From: a virus
DNA: 20,862 nucleotides
IMG/VR virus record: IMGVR_UViG_3300049825_000196
Span: 1-20,862 of that record
Reading direction: 5' to 3' (one strand)
The notes under the pieces are model-generated. The model was not told where the DNA came from, ran no database searches, and saw nothing but the letters and a program-made list of their open reading frames with translations. A program made the position numbers and the translations under genes. This document shows, piece after piece, positions 14,033 to 20,862 of the stretch (positions within the stretch are counted from its first letter, which is position 1; each line of letters begins with the position of its first letter).

Positions 14033-15094
14033 TTAACCGATGCCAAGCTGAGCAAACGAACGCTCGACGGCTTCGGCGGCTGATGACGCGGGCTTACGGA
14101 ATGCGGGGTTTGAGCCCGACACGGGAGCGCCAGTCGTCGAAAGTGAACCTTTTTGGGTTTGAGCCTTTAGGTCCGGTTTTGGTTGGAGTGCGGCTTGTGC
14201 TTGCACAGTAGCGGGTTTGATCCGTTCTGCCATGGCATAAGCCTCGTCCAAGTCATCTACCATGCCAGCCCTTGCAAGCTGGCCCATGGAATCTCTGAGT
14301 TCATTAAAGCGCGGCTTGTCTGATGCCCACGCCGTAATTTGCTGTTCTATTTCTGCATCCTGTCGTGATTGGATTGACGTTGACACGCCGGAAAGCTGTT
14401 GCGTAAGCTGTTGCACCTGCTGTTGCAATTGCAGGATGGTTGATTCCTGCTGCGATGGCGCTTGTTGTTGTTGGCCTGTGATTTCCGCAATGAACTGCTG
14501 CGGTGTTTTCCCGAGAAATTCACAAATCTTCGTGAACCCCTGCACTGGATTTTGCTCTAGTGCAGTTTCCATTGTCACATAGTTGTTTAGCGCGGTCTCG
14601 ATTGTTGTTCCGTATTGGCTTGCCATGTCCTCAAAAGGCTTCAATGGCGCGTAACGGTCCTTATATTCGTTTAGGCCCTTCTCCATTTCAGAGAAGGCGC
14701 GATTGACTTCTCCCTTGACGGCTTCCGGCACAGCAGCCCATGCTGCCTTAGCGTCCGGCGAGAACCGGGCGGGCACATCAACAATGGGCGTGACTGGCTG
14801 TGCTTCTGCAATTGGTGCAGTAGTAACTGGCTCGACCTTTGCAACTGGTGCCGCATCTTCACTCTTAGGCGAGAAACGTCCGCGCTCATCACGACTTGAA
14901 AGTGCACTTGGAACTTTCTCAGTGTCATTGCCGAACACTTTGTCAATTGCGTTGTCGATTGAGGAATCAAGTGAATTTGAAGTATTTTCCATTGCATCGT
15001 GCCGCGCCGTCTCTTGACTAGCGGGTGCTGCTGATGGTGTTTCAATAATAGAGGATTGTTCCGCCGGGGCGGCTGTCGTTGAAATGTCAGTCAT
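14033..15094 (-). CDS. Capsid scaffolding protein
   Basis: 353 residues, strongly hydrophilic, and acidic in its N-terminal third. An unstructured Ser/Thr/Ala/Pro-rich N-terminus (1-105) contains SSRDERGRFSPK, a motif often seen in podoviral scaffolds. Then come helical segments (ARFSPDAKAAWAAVPEAVKG, GLNEYKDRYAPLKPFEDMAS, VQGFTKICEFLGK), a Gln-rich helix (about 208-235), and a typical AYAMAERIKP region. The basic C-terminus (FRKPASSAAEAVERSFAQLGIG) is the likely coat-binding end. It sits immediately before the major capsid gene. It acts in the procapsid and leaves the mature head. The start uses the duplicated leader instead of a standard SD. Confidence is high from composition and synteny. 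Confidence 0.85.
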   Translation of the reverse strand: MTDISTTAAPAEQSSIIETPSAAPASQETARHDAMENTSNSLDSSIDNAIDKVFGNDTEKVPSALSSRDERGRFSPKSEDAAPVAKVEPVTTAPIAEAQPVTPIVDVPARFSPDAKAAWAAVPEAVKGEVNRAFSEMEKGLNEYKDRYAPLKPFEDMASQYGTTIETALNNYVTMETALEQNPVQGFTKICEFLGKTPQQFIAEITGQQQQAPSQQESTILQLQQQVQQLTQQLSGVSTSIQSRQDAEIEQQITAWASDKPRFNELRDSMGQLARAGMVDDLDEAYAMAERIKPATVQAQAALQPKPDLKAQTQKGSLSTTGAPVSGSNPAFRKPASSAAEAVERSFAQLGIG

Positions 15095-15118
15095 TGTTTT
15101 TTCCGTCTGAGGGAGTGC
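15092..15118 (-). repeat. Duplicated leader, copy 2 (before the scaffold gene)
   Basis: Minus-strand GCACTCCCTCAGACGG, then six A, CA and the ATG, near-identical to 12620-12647. The two copies bracket exactly the scaffold, capsid and 95-residue genes, the hairpin after them, and the gaps between. Confidence 0.85.
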
Positions 15119-15123
15119 GTTAA

Positions 15124-15459
15124 TTATGTTCCAAAGCCAGCTCTGGAAAAGGCTTTATCCACCGTGTCGCTGATTGCCTTACGATCAACTTTGGGCCGTT
15201 TAAACGGCTTGGGATTTGTTACCGACGGATCATTGCCAACCTCAACAACGCCCGCTTGCTTGTATTGTTTGCGCAATGCAGATTTTGAATCATACATTTG
15301 CCCGTCCGTCATGGAACGCACCGCGCCCATGGTGTCAAATATAATTCCCGGCGACGGCAATTCAGACCGTGTGAATGTTTTTGGAGTGTAACAATTGGAA
15401 GGCCAAGGCATATCTAAATCGTGCCAGCCATCGCATATCTTGCAAAGTCTTTTTGTCAT
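15124..15459 (-). CDS. Small phage protein with putative zinc-binding Cys/His cluster
   Basis: 111 residues. The N-terminus has C6-x2-C9-x3-H13-x9-C23 (within CKICDGWHDLDMPWPSNC), four possible zinc ligands. Then come a stretch GIIFDTMGAVRSMTDGQMYDSKSALRKQYKQAGVVEVGND, in pieces similar to a conserved phage family that sits between portal and scaffold genes, and a basic tail (KPFKRPKVDRKAI). Function unknown to me; a role in head assembly or nucleic-acid contact would fit. The start overlaps the previous stop as TAATG (15461-15457) with no SD, so translation must be coupled. Confidence 0.7.
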   Translation of the reverse strand: MTKRLCKICDGWHDLDMPWPSNCYTPKTFTRSELPSPGIIFDTMGAVRSMTDGQMYDSKSALRKQYKQAGVVEVGNDPSVTNPKPFKRPKVDRKAISDTVDKAFSRAGFGT

Positions 15460-16523
15460 TAAGCCATCATCATAAATGCTAAGAGTTCTTCTTCTTCGTC
15501 ATCCGCGCGTTTAATTTGCGCCGCAACTTTATCAACTAATTTCTTGATTTCAGTCACGCTTGCTGAAATCCCCTCAATGTCAATTTCAGAACGAACAGAC
15601 TTAATAACCTTTTTAATTTCAGTGACCGTGGGGATTTTACCCGGTGCAGTTACACGCTCAAATGCGGCCTCAATCAGTTCTTCTAATTTGCGTCGATCTT
15701 CGTCCTGTCGCTTGTCTCGCTTGCGTCCTATGCCGTCATATTCAGCGGATTGTTGTGGCGCTGTGATAACGCCCTGCGCCGCGCCGGGAAGGAAAGAATA
15801 GATATAAGAAACCGTCGCACCCGACGCTACAGCAGCAACCCCGCCGGAAGCAGCACCGGGCAGAAACGAATAAATTTCAGATACGGAGGCACCAAGCGCA
15901 GTTGCATTGGATTGCCCTGCGGCAACACCCGCAAGAAAACTATAGTTTTCAGAAACAACAATGCCAGATGCCGTAGCGTTTATTTGACCTGATGCAGTGC
16001 CCTGTAAAAACGAATAAATTTCATTTACAGTGGACCCGGGGGCGGTGGCGGAAACTTCGCCAGTCGCGGCACCCGGGAGAAATGAATAAGCCTCGCTTAT
16101 AAGCGATCCTGACGCAACCCCATTAATGGCACCAGCACTCGCAGCACCGGGCAGAAACGAATAGAACTCCCCGACTGTAGCCCCTGCGGCGGTGGCGGAA
16201 ACTTCGCCAATGCCAACGCCGCCTAAAAATGCGTAAATCTCCGAAACAACAATGCCAGATGCCGTAGCGTTAAGAACCGCCTCACCTAAATCAACCCAAG
16301 CATCCGAACCATCAACAGTTGAATACGCCGTTAGCCACTGTAGTCCATAACTATCGGCTAGCTCAATCGTGAATTGCTCATTGCCGAGCGCAATGCTTAC
16401 ATTATTTGGTGGGGTGGCGTCAAACTCAGAAAGCGCACTAAAGCGGTTTTTAATGATAGTTGCGGCATAATCCGCTTCGTCATCAAACCAGACCGGAACA
16501 TTATCAAGAAAGTAAAAAGCCAT
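15459..16523 (-). CDS. Repeat-containing virion-type protein with seven 24-residue units
   Basis: 354 residues in three parts. Residues 1-80 are a unique N-terminus (FYFLDNVPVWFDDEADYAAT). Residues 82-250 are seven tandem units of 24 residues (one of 25), consensus G-x-V-S-A-T-A-x-G-x-x-V-S-E-I-Y-S-F-L-P-G-A-A-x; the YSFLPGAA core is almost invariant. Residues 260-345 are a charged helical region (RKRDKRQDEDRRKLEELIEAAF, given in part) with two related VTEIKK segments (299-305, 322-328), ending in an acidic stretch (DDEEEE). The repeat part looks like an extended beta-rich shaft or spiral. The location before the scaffold suggests a head-associated or tail fibre-like structural protein. The SD region (GGTGGG) is in an inverted repeat. 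The function is unknown; Ala/Gly beta repeats of this kind occur in phage structural proteins. Confidence 0.75.
   Translation of the reverse strand: MAFYFLDNVPVWFDDEADYAATIIKNRFSALSEFDATPPNNVSIALGNEQFTIELADSYGLQWLTAYSTVDGSDAWVDLGEAVLNATASGIVVSEIYAFLGGVGIGEVSATAAGATVGEFYSFLPGAASAGAINGVASGSLISEAYSFLPGAATGEVSATAPGSTVNEIYSFLQGTASGQINATASGIVVSENYSFLAGVAAGQSNATALGASVSEIYSFLPGAASGGVAAVASGATVSYIYSFLPGAAQGVITAPQQSAEYDGIGRKRDKRQDEDRRKLEELIEAAFERVTAPGKIPTVTEIKKVIKSVRSEIDIEGISASVTEIKKLVDKVAAQIKRADDEEEELLAFMMMA
15774..16280 (-). repeat. Seven tandem 72-75 bp coding repeats
   Basis: In-frame repeat units encode residues 82-105, 106-130, 131-154, 155-178, 179-202, 203-226 and 227-250. Some distant units are nearly identical at the DNA level: units 1 and 5 share GAAACAACAATGCCAGATGC plus a further 9 bases, and units 2 and 4 share a 21-base block, whereas adjacent units differ. 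This points to recombination or shuffling among units. Confidence 0.9.
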
Positions 16524-16524
16524 T

Positions 16525-16552
16525 TAGCCCACCGTTGGGCTAGGTTTAGCCC
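16525..16552 (-). promoter_or_regulatory. Alternative hairpins over the ribosome binding site of the repeat-protein gene
   Basis: Three matching arms, TAGCCC (16525-16530), GGGCTA (16537-16542) and TAGCCC (16547-16552), allow two mutually exclusive 6-bp hairpins. On the minus-strand RNA the hairpin nearer the start includes GGGCTA just upstream of the ATG at 16523, part of the likely SD (GGTGGG). The other would free it. The stop of the preceding gene (TAA 16548-16546) lies in the outer arm, so a terminating ribosome would disrupt the distal hairpin. Confidence 0.5.
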
Positions 16553-16989
16553 ACTTCCTCAAATTCAATTTCAGGCGTGACAATACCTGTGCCGTTTTCG
16601 CAGCGGAGTGAAATTTGACCGCCCGGAGGAACATCGATCTCATTGCCCATGCCGGGCACAGCTACGAATGGGATATAAGCGCCATTTGAGTTTACGCCAA
16701 TACGATGGACGATAGCGCCCGGTGTTGGTTGCGTCACCCAACCCGTAGCAACCGTTACGCCAGAAGCCGGGGAAAGTGAGGCTTTGGGCACCGCCGCGCC
16801 TGCTGTTGGCGTTACGCCCCCCGTTGATCGCATGAACGTGATCCGGTTGGTGGCCGAGGCCGTGCCTTCACCGTAAAGCTTGACAGCCCAAATTTTCGAG
16901 GCGCGGGTAGAGGGAATAGTGATTGTAAGAAGATCGCTTCCTACCACCATAGCCACACCAATTTTCGAAGTCGTATATCTTGCACCCAT
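16546..16989 (-). CDS. Beta-rich virion-type protein, function unknown
   Basis: 147 residues with strong beta propensity (LLTITIPSTRASKIWAVKLYG, NRITFMRSTGG, GYIPFV-like strands, GGQISLRCENG) and Gly/Pro turns. The pattern of a small-molecule-free beta sandwich, with a GIVTPEIEFEEVG end, resembles small structural proteins encoded between portal and scaffold in other podoviruses. No catalytic motif, signal peptide or TM segment. It has a good SD (AAGGA, 9 bases upstream). A head-surface or minor capsid role is possible, not shown. The 3' end is part of the inverted-repeat region that precedes the repeat-protein gene. Confidence 0.6.
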   Translation of the reverse strand: MGARYTTSKIGVAMVVGSDLLTITIPSTRASKIWAVKLYGEGTASATNRITFMRSTGGVTPTAGAAVPKASLSPASGVTVATGWVTQPTPGAIVHRIGVNSNGAYIPFVAVPGMGNEIDVPPGGQISLRCENGTGIVTPEIEFEEVG

Positions 16990-17001
16990 GATCTTATTTC
17001 C

Positions 17002-17424
17002 TTATGGATTTGATTTGCGAACAATTGAAGCATTGAGCGTGAAAGTTCCAGCAACAGTCACAACGTCAGCGCCAAAATCATCAACAGCCACCAATTCATC
17101 AGCCGTTGCAGCGCCTCCGCGCGATTTATAATAGATAGCCTTGCGAGCTGTAATGGTAGAAGCAGGCCAAGTCACCTGCGCAAATGTAATGTCAACACGG
17201 TCGTTTGCCGTGTCCACTGCTGATACAGTAGCCGCAACAGCAATTCCGCCAGCCGTGTAACCCGTGCCGACAACTTCATTTGTCACATCACTACGTTTGG
17301 CGTGAGTGTCTTTATTTTCAACATAGGTTGACGTGACCAGCATAACTTTGAAAGCATCTGTATCATAGTCGATTGAACCAATCGCCTCGTCGCGCAATGC
17401 TGAATTGTAGATTAAACTGGCCAT
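17002..17424 (-). CDS. Conserved phage structural-type protein, function unknown
   Basis: 140 residues. IYNSALRDEAIGSIDYDTDAFKVMLV, then EVVGTGYTAGG, DRVDITFAQVTWPASTITARKAIYY, and a final VAVDDFGADVVTVAGTFTL. This order of motifs is familiar from a family of small phage virion proteins (all-beta, with conserved GYTAGG and W-S-T-x-T-A-R-x-A). I cannot assign a precise role. It starts in a TAATG overlap with the portal stop (17426-17422); AGGTG lies 6 bases upstream inside the portal gene, so it is translationally coupled to the portal. Confidence 0.65.
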   Translation of the reverse strand: MASLIYNSALRDEAIGSIDYDTDAFKVMLVTSTYVENKDTHAKRSDVTNEVVGTGYTAGGIAVAATVSAVDTANDRVDITFAQVTWPASTITARKAIYYKSRGGAATADELVAVDDFGADVVTVAGTFTLNASIVRKSNP

Positions 17425-19793
17425 TATTTCACCTGTGCTTCTGAGACAAATTCAAATCCATCACGGCCACGCATTTTACGCGGTGCAGATATTGCCTTTG
17501 CGATTGATTCCTGCCCCTGCTGAATCGCAGCGGACTGTGTAGATATTTCACTTAACATTTGAGCCATCATTGTGAGAGCCTGATTAAAGGCATCACGATC
17601 TTCTTTAAACGAATAATCCGCTGGAATTCCAGCGCTAACCATGGCCTCTTTTTGTTTTTGCGAGTGCGTTTGTGTATCAAAATCCATTTTACGCTGATGG
17701 TCTGTGGCGGCGCGTTCTGATTCCATTTGCGCTACCTTGGCCTGATGCTCACGCTCGCCCTGAACGTGCTCATGCGCCTGTGCATTAGCTTCCATGGTGC
17801 GCCTATGGTCCTCTGCCTTAATCGCGGCCTCCTCGCGCTTCTGTTGCACGGTGATTTCCGCAATCTTAACCTTAGCGTCAATGTCAGCTTTCTTGAGCTG
17901 CAATTCGGCTTCGGTTTTCTTTTGAAGCGCATCGGCTTCAGCCTTAGCCTTCACTTCTTCAGGACTTGGCCCTTTTGGCTGTTGCGCGATTTGCGTAATC
18001 TGCGTTCCAAAATCCTCAATAGCGCCCTGCAATGGTCTCCCCGCGCGGAAAGCATCAGCAACGAACTTGATAGCCTCGGCCACAAACGGGCCGCTTGCAG
18101 GCATCTGCTGCACCAATGGCGCGGACTGCTGAATAAAGCCACCCAATGCCGTCATGAATTCAGTGCGGCGAGCCTTTTCGGCATCCTCATTTGGCTGAAT
18201 TGTCGAATCGGTTTCAATGTCAAGAATGAACGGGCGCAAGCGTTGGTCGCGCATCATTTCAACCAGCTTTTCAATCGTCACCGTTTGTTCAAGCTGCTGC
18301 ACTTGTTGCATAACCTGCTGTTTAGCCTGTTCAATGGCTTGCGGGTCTTGTTGTGCCGCCATTTGCGCATCAGGGCTTTGCGCCATTTGCGCGGCCTGTT
18401 GCACTATTTGTTGAATCTGCCCTTGAACCTCTTCTTGCGAAGGAATCTGCATTTGAGACATGCTTAGCAATGTTTTAGACTGGAAGTTCTCGGCCATGAT
18501 TTCACCGCCTATGCGGGCCAAATCACGCGCGAACCTCACCAGCTCGCCTTGCTTGTCTCGAATGCGGATAGAACCGTACTGTGATTTAAGCTCTTGTGCC
18601 CCCAATGTCTCGTTTGGATCAGACGAGCCGCGCATGATGTCAGACATGCCAGTTATTTGATAAACGTCATCGATCAACTGTTTGCGAAGCGACACCAGCG
18701 CAACAATGGTTTCGGCAACCTCACGAATGGGGAGCCATATCAGCGCATCCTTAAGGCCAGCGCCACCCAATGCCGCGAAGTTTGAAACCGGGATGACGAG
18801 TGAGTCGTCCTTGCTCCGAATGGCTCTTTCAACAGCGGTGCCAATATCTTCTGAGCCAGCAGCATAGAAGCCCTTGAGCTTAAGGCCGTCTGCAAGGTTT
18901 GAAATGCGCGACGTGAGGATATTGATTTCCTCAAGCTGGTCTTTGTATTGAACATAATCAGGAATGGGCAGCGTCGTGCGGCGCTGCAACGTGCCAAATG
19001 CGGGCTTTGGAAACGGAAAAAAACCATCAAGCTTTATTGGCGGGTCTTGCTCATCAAGCGTCGTTTCGCAGCCGGGACTAACCCAAATGACCTTTTTCTT
19101 GCCCTTGTGCCAAATTTCCCAAACACGAGCTTTTTTTTCGCCCTTGTATTCCGAGCCCTTATCCTTGCCTTGATCGAACTGAACACTGCTTATAAGCGTA
19201 TGGGGGAATCGCTTTTTGAATTTCTCAATCGACAACCAACTACCGCGAGCGCCCCAGTCAACCTCGCGCCAATTACGGGCCGGATCATGCAGGAAGTCCA
19301 TGCGGTCAACATGGTCAAAACAAAGCCGTTCCGTGAAGTCCGCCTCAGTCTCGCCCGCCGCCTCATAGCGCACCCAAGCAGTGCCACGACCTGACACCGC
19401 CAAATCGTCACGCACGTTAACCATAACCGAGTTTACGTCATCACGATCAAATGACACTACAAGGCACCGCTCAAGCAAGTCAGACGCAATGCGGTTGATT
19501 TCACGCCTATCCTTGAAACGCGGTACGACTACAGGGATAGGTGGACGGGCGTAAATCGAAGGCTTTAAAACCTCCAAATTAGCCCAAAACATTTTGAATT
19601 CCCGGTCAACCGAACCTTCTGCCAAGGCTTTCAATTCGCCTAGCTGTTTGTCAAGATTGTCCATCTTCTGTTGGTAAACACTGAAATACTTCTCAGCGTC
19701 AGAAATCAAATCAAGCCAAGGCTTCGCCATGCCGGGCTCAGCTTGGGTGGCGCTGGAGTCGCCTCCCATGCCCGTTGTCATTGGTGAAACCAT
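17424..19793 (-). CDS. Portal protein (P22 type, long C-terminal helical extension)
   Basis: 789 residues, close in size to P22 gp1 (725). It forms the dodecameric ring at the packaging vertex. The core spans about 30-440, with motifs usual in this family: an N-terminal helical start (AEKYFSVYQQKMDNLDKQL), MFWANLEVLKPSIYARPP, DDLAVSGRGTAWVRYE, DFLHDPARNWREVDWGARG, GFFPFPKPAFG, then the long-helix region QLIDDVYQITGMSDIMRGSS and ETLGAQELKSQYGSIRI. Residues 450-500 are Gln-rich, and 605-715 form a long, highly charged, probably coiled region (barrel-like). The end (PRKMRGRDGFEFVSE) is basic then acidic. The SD is modest (CGGAAT). The start is 6 bases after the preceding stop. The family call is firm. 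Confidence 0.9.
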   Translation of the reverse strand: MVSPMTTGMGGDSSATQAEPGMAKPWLDLISDAEKYFSVYQQKMDNLDKQLGELKALAEGSVDREFKMFWANLEVLKPSIYARPPIPVVVPRFKDRREINRIASDLLERCLVVSFDRDDVNSVMVNVRDDLAVSGRGTAWVRYEAAGETEADFTERLCFDHVDRMDFLHDPARNWREVDWGARGSWLSIEKFKKRFPHTLISSVQFDQGKDKGSEYKGEKKARVWEIWHKGKKKVIWVSPGCETTLDEQDPPIKLDGFFPFPKPAFGTLQRRTTLPIPDYVQYKDQLEEINILTSRISNLADGLKLKGFYAAGSEDIGTAVERAIRSKDDSLVIPVSNFAALGGAGLKDALIWLPIREVAETIVALVSLRKQLIDDVYQITGMSDIMRGSSDPNETLGAQELKSQYGSIRIRDKQGELVRFARDLARIGGEIMAENFQSKTLLSMSQMQIPSQEEVQGQIQQIVQQAAQMAQSPDAQMAAQQDPQAIEQAKQQVMQQVQQLEQTVTIEKLVEMMRDQRLRPFILDIETDSTIQPNEDAEKARRTEFMTALGGFIQQSAPLVQQMPASGPFVAEAIKFVADAFRAGRPLQGAIEDFGTQITQIAQQPKGPSPEEVKAKAEADALQKKTEAELQLKKADIDAKVKIAEITVQQKREEAAIKAEDHRRTMEANAQAHEHVQGEREHQAKVAQMESERAATDHQRKMDFDTQTHSQKQKEAMVSAGIPADYSFKEDRDAFNQALTMMAQMLSEISTQSAAIQQGQESIAKAISAPRKMRGRDGFEFVSEAQVK

Positions 19794-19799
19794 GTCTAA

Positions 19800-20036
19800 T
19801 TATTCCGATACAGTTTTCAACACGGCGCGAACGGCTTCCAAGCTTGCCGTCTTTGGATTGGCGAGCTTGGCTTCCCTACCTTGCGCCGTTACATGTAGGC
19901 CATCATCATGCACGGCAAACACAACGCCGTTTAGCGCCTTGGAAATCTCAATCATGGCATTCTGCAATGATGGTACATAAGGTACAACGCCCGAACCAAA
20001 TGCTTTTTCTGGTTCTTTCTGAAGTGGTTTTTTCAT
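19800..20036 (-). CDS. Small hypothetical protein between terminase and portal
   Basis: 78 residues: a Lys-rich N-terminus (MKKPLQKEPEKAFGSG), a probable helix (SLQNAMIEISKALNG), a strand-turn-strand (VVFAVHDDGLHVTAQG) and a C-terminal helix (TASLEAVRAVLKTVSE). No motif recognised. It has an excellent SD (AAGGA, 7 bases upstream) within a 16-bp sequence repeated before the adjacent gene. It ends 6 bases before the portal start. Role unknown; the regular secondary structure and tight packing argue it is real. Confidence 0.6.
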   Translation of the reverse strand: MKKPLQKEPEKAFGSGVVPYVPSLQNAMIEISKALNGVVFAVHDDGLHVTAQGREAKLANPKTASLEAVRAVLKTVSE

Positions 20037-20048
20037 AATCTAATCCTT
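20033..20048 (-). repeat. 16-bp direct repeat, copy 1 (leader of the 78-residue gene)
   Basis: TCATAATCTAATCCTT on the plus strand, identical to 20322-20337. It contains the SD and ATG of the gene ending at 20036. Confidence 0.85.
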
Positions 20049-20325
20049 ATGCCGCTAGTTGTGATGGTGAGTACCAATCATCATTAAATCTCGACAACCA
20101 CCCTTGGGCGTAACGCTCGGACTCAAGACCAAGGTAAATATCAAGCCTGTCTTTTTCAGCCCTAACAAATCGTTTGCGGTATGCCTCGGAAAGAACAATA
20201 AACCGTTGGCTTTCGTCCAATCGTTTCTCTGCAATTGCGTTGCCAATGTCATCAACATCATTTGTGATCGACATAACCTTTCGGAGAGTGCCGTCAGCAT
20301 CAAGAATTTTCATTGGAACGATCAT
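20047..20325 (-). CDS. Small hypothetical protein after the terminase
   Basis: 92 residues, mixed charge: IVPMKILDADGTLRKVMSI at the N-terminus, then a helical charged region (RLDESQRFIVLSEAYRKRFVRAEKDR) and an aromatic end (GWLSRFNDDWYSPSQLAA). No known motif. The ATG overlaps the terminase stop as ATGA (20325-20322), and AAGGA lies 7 bases upstream, inside the terminase 3' end. The gene is bounded by a perfect 16-bp direct repeat, so it could be a duplicated or inserted unit. Function unknown. Confidence 0.6.
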   Translation of the reverse strand: MIVPMKILDADGTLRKVMSITNDVDDIGNAIAEKRLDESQRFIVLSEAYRKRFVRAEKDRLDIYLGLESERYAQGWLSRFNDDWYSPSQLAA

Positions 20326-20337
20326 AATCTAATCCTT
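20322..20337 (-). repeat. 16-bp direct repeat, copy 2 (leader of the 92-residue gene, inside the terminase 3' end)
   Basis: Identical to 20033-20048. Here it encodes the last residues of the terminase (ending TRIRL) and serves as SD plus ATG for the next gene. Confidence 0.85.
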
Positions 20338-20862
20338 GTTGAATCTCGCGGTGCAGGTGCGCCGGGAAGCATGACTTGTCCGGGCTGGACTTTGGGTGTA
20401 GTGTCTTCAATCTTATCCGGTATGTTGCGCCACGCTTGCGAAAGGTAACGAAACGCATCACTCAAATGTGTTGACCAGTCACGAAACTCATTAGCTGAAA
20501 ACATCTTGCGATCGTCATCCCATTCCCGCCTGTACATTTCCAAGGCTGCAATCCCCTTCTCCTCAGTGCGAGGGTGAAACACTGCAATCTTGAGCGTCTT
20601 ACGGGCAGCTTCAATGCCATCATGTTTTGATGACAACGGAACCAATTCAGGCTTAAGGCCAAATGCCACCATGCTTTCAATCCGGGTGCGACCTCCACCC
20701 CACTCTAAAACCTTAGCGTCATGAGGCACGTAATCTACACCATCAATCCAGCCATGTTCCTCTTTTTTGTCACGGCACACTTGCGCGTAGAACTCAACGC
20801 CAGCCGAATGATTTGTATAGCAGTCAAGAATAATAGGGATGCCCATATGCACCTGAAACCAC
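20322..20862 (-). CDS. Terminase large subunit, C-terminal nuclease domain (5' end outside window)
   Basis: About 179 residues are visible; the frame is open through the right edge, so the GTG/ATG codons at 20852 and 20846 are internal. The visible part begins WFQVHMGIPIILDCYTNHSAG, a strand-helix typical of TerL RuvC-like nucleases. It continues with VDYVPHDAKVLEWGGGRTRI (probable catalytic Asp in PHDA), VPLSSKHDGIEAARKTLKIA, LEMYRREWDDDRKMFS, and DWSTHLSDAFRYLSQAW, whose Asp in LSDAFRY is the other expected metal ligand. It cuts concatemeric DNA during headful or site-specific packaging. The ATPase domain is beyond the edge. The C-terminal tail is Pro-rich. This is the first gene of the visible cassette. 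Confidence 0.9.
   Translation of the reverse strand, partial: WFQVHMGIPIILDCYTNHSAGVEFYAQVCRDKKEEHGWIDGVDYVPHDAKVLEWGGGRTRIESMVAFGLKPELVPLSSKHDGIEAARKTLKIAVFHPRTEEKGIAALEMYRREWDDDRKMFSANEFRDWSTHLSDAFRYLSQAWRNIPDKIEDTTPKVQPGQVMLPGAPAPRDSTRIRL

Noticed and set aside
15774-16280. Regularly spaced repeats resembling a CRISPR array
   Set aside because: The 72-75 bp units are in-frame coding repeats with graded similarity; there are no short identical repeats with unique spacers and no cas genes.
17727-18467. 246-codon plus-strand ORF opposite the portal gene
   Set aside because: It mirrors the Gln/Glu/Lys/Ala-rich portal C-terminus and gives a Leu/Arg/His-rich translation with no domain; the portal frame is far more convincing.

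Overview
The window is one uninterrupted late-gene cassette of a short-tailed (P22-like podoviral) phage or prophage. Every well-supported gene is on the minus strand, so the biological order runs from the right edge to the left edge. The evidence is gene order plus recognisable families: TerL C-terminus, a long P22-type portal, scaffold, major capsid protein, a gp4-like adaptor, a gp10-like stabilisation protein, an ejection-type lysozyme protein, a tail fibre, a beta-helical tailspike and a lysis cassette. There is no sheath, tape measure, integrase, repressor, replication gene, tRNA or host gene here, so lytic versus temperate cannot be decided. The host must be Gram-negative-like, given a secreted protein and a muramidase endolysin. 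From memory, the small secreted lysis-cassette protein resembles a family common in Alphaproteobacteria, so an alphaproteobacterial host (for example Rhizobiales) is a low-confidence guess.

Layout in transcription order (right to left): terminase large subunit C-terminal nuclease (20862-20322, cut by the edge); two small unknown genes (20325-20047, 20036-19800); portal (19793-17424); two beta-rich virion-type proteins (17424-17002, 16989-16546); a protein with seven 24-residue repeats (16523-15459); a small Cys/His protein (15459-15124); scaffold (15094-14033); major capsid protein (14005-12989); a 95-residue decoration candidate (12973-12686); a terminator-like hairpin; a helix-hairpin-helix-like protein (12622-12011); gp4-like adaptor (12002-11301); gp10-like stabilisation/propeller-type protein (11300-9630); a small GNAT acetyltransferase (9643-9194); a protein ending in an S74 self-cleaving chaperone domain (9197-8211); a lysozyme/ejection protein (8207-6294); a second ejection-type protein (6292-4733); a 138-base gap; tail fibre (4594-3800); tailspike (3777-1540); coiled-coil/TM protein (1565-1104); secreted protein (1107-796); and an N-acetylmuramidase endolysin (799-1, cut by the edge).

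Genes are tightly packed, and many junctions are ATGA or TAATG overlaps, implying translational coupling. The early part packages DNA and builds the procapsid, the middle closes the head and loads ejection proteins, then come the host-recognition proteins, and the last three genes lyse the cell.

I did not find a convincing new defence or regulatory system. The most notable points are: the modular repeat protein; duplicated leader sequences that bracket the scaffold-capsid block and the 92-residue gene; a GNAT enzyme and an S74 domain embedded in the ejection module; a terminator-like hairpin just after the capsid genes; alternative hairpins over one ribosome binding site; and a small opposite-strand membrane ORF in the only sizeable gap. 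Three gene starts or genes were assigned by reading the sequence: the edge-truncated endolysin at 1-799, an ATG start at 4594 for the fibre, and an ATG start at 12622 for the helix-hairpin-helix-like protein.
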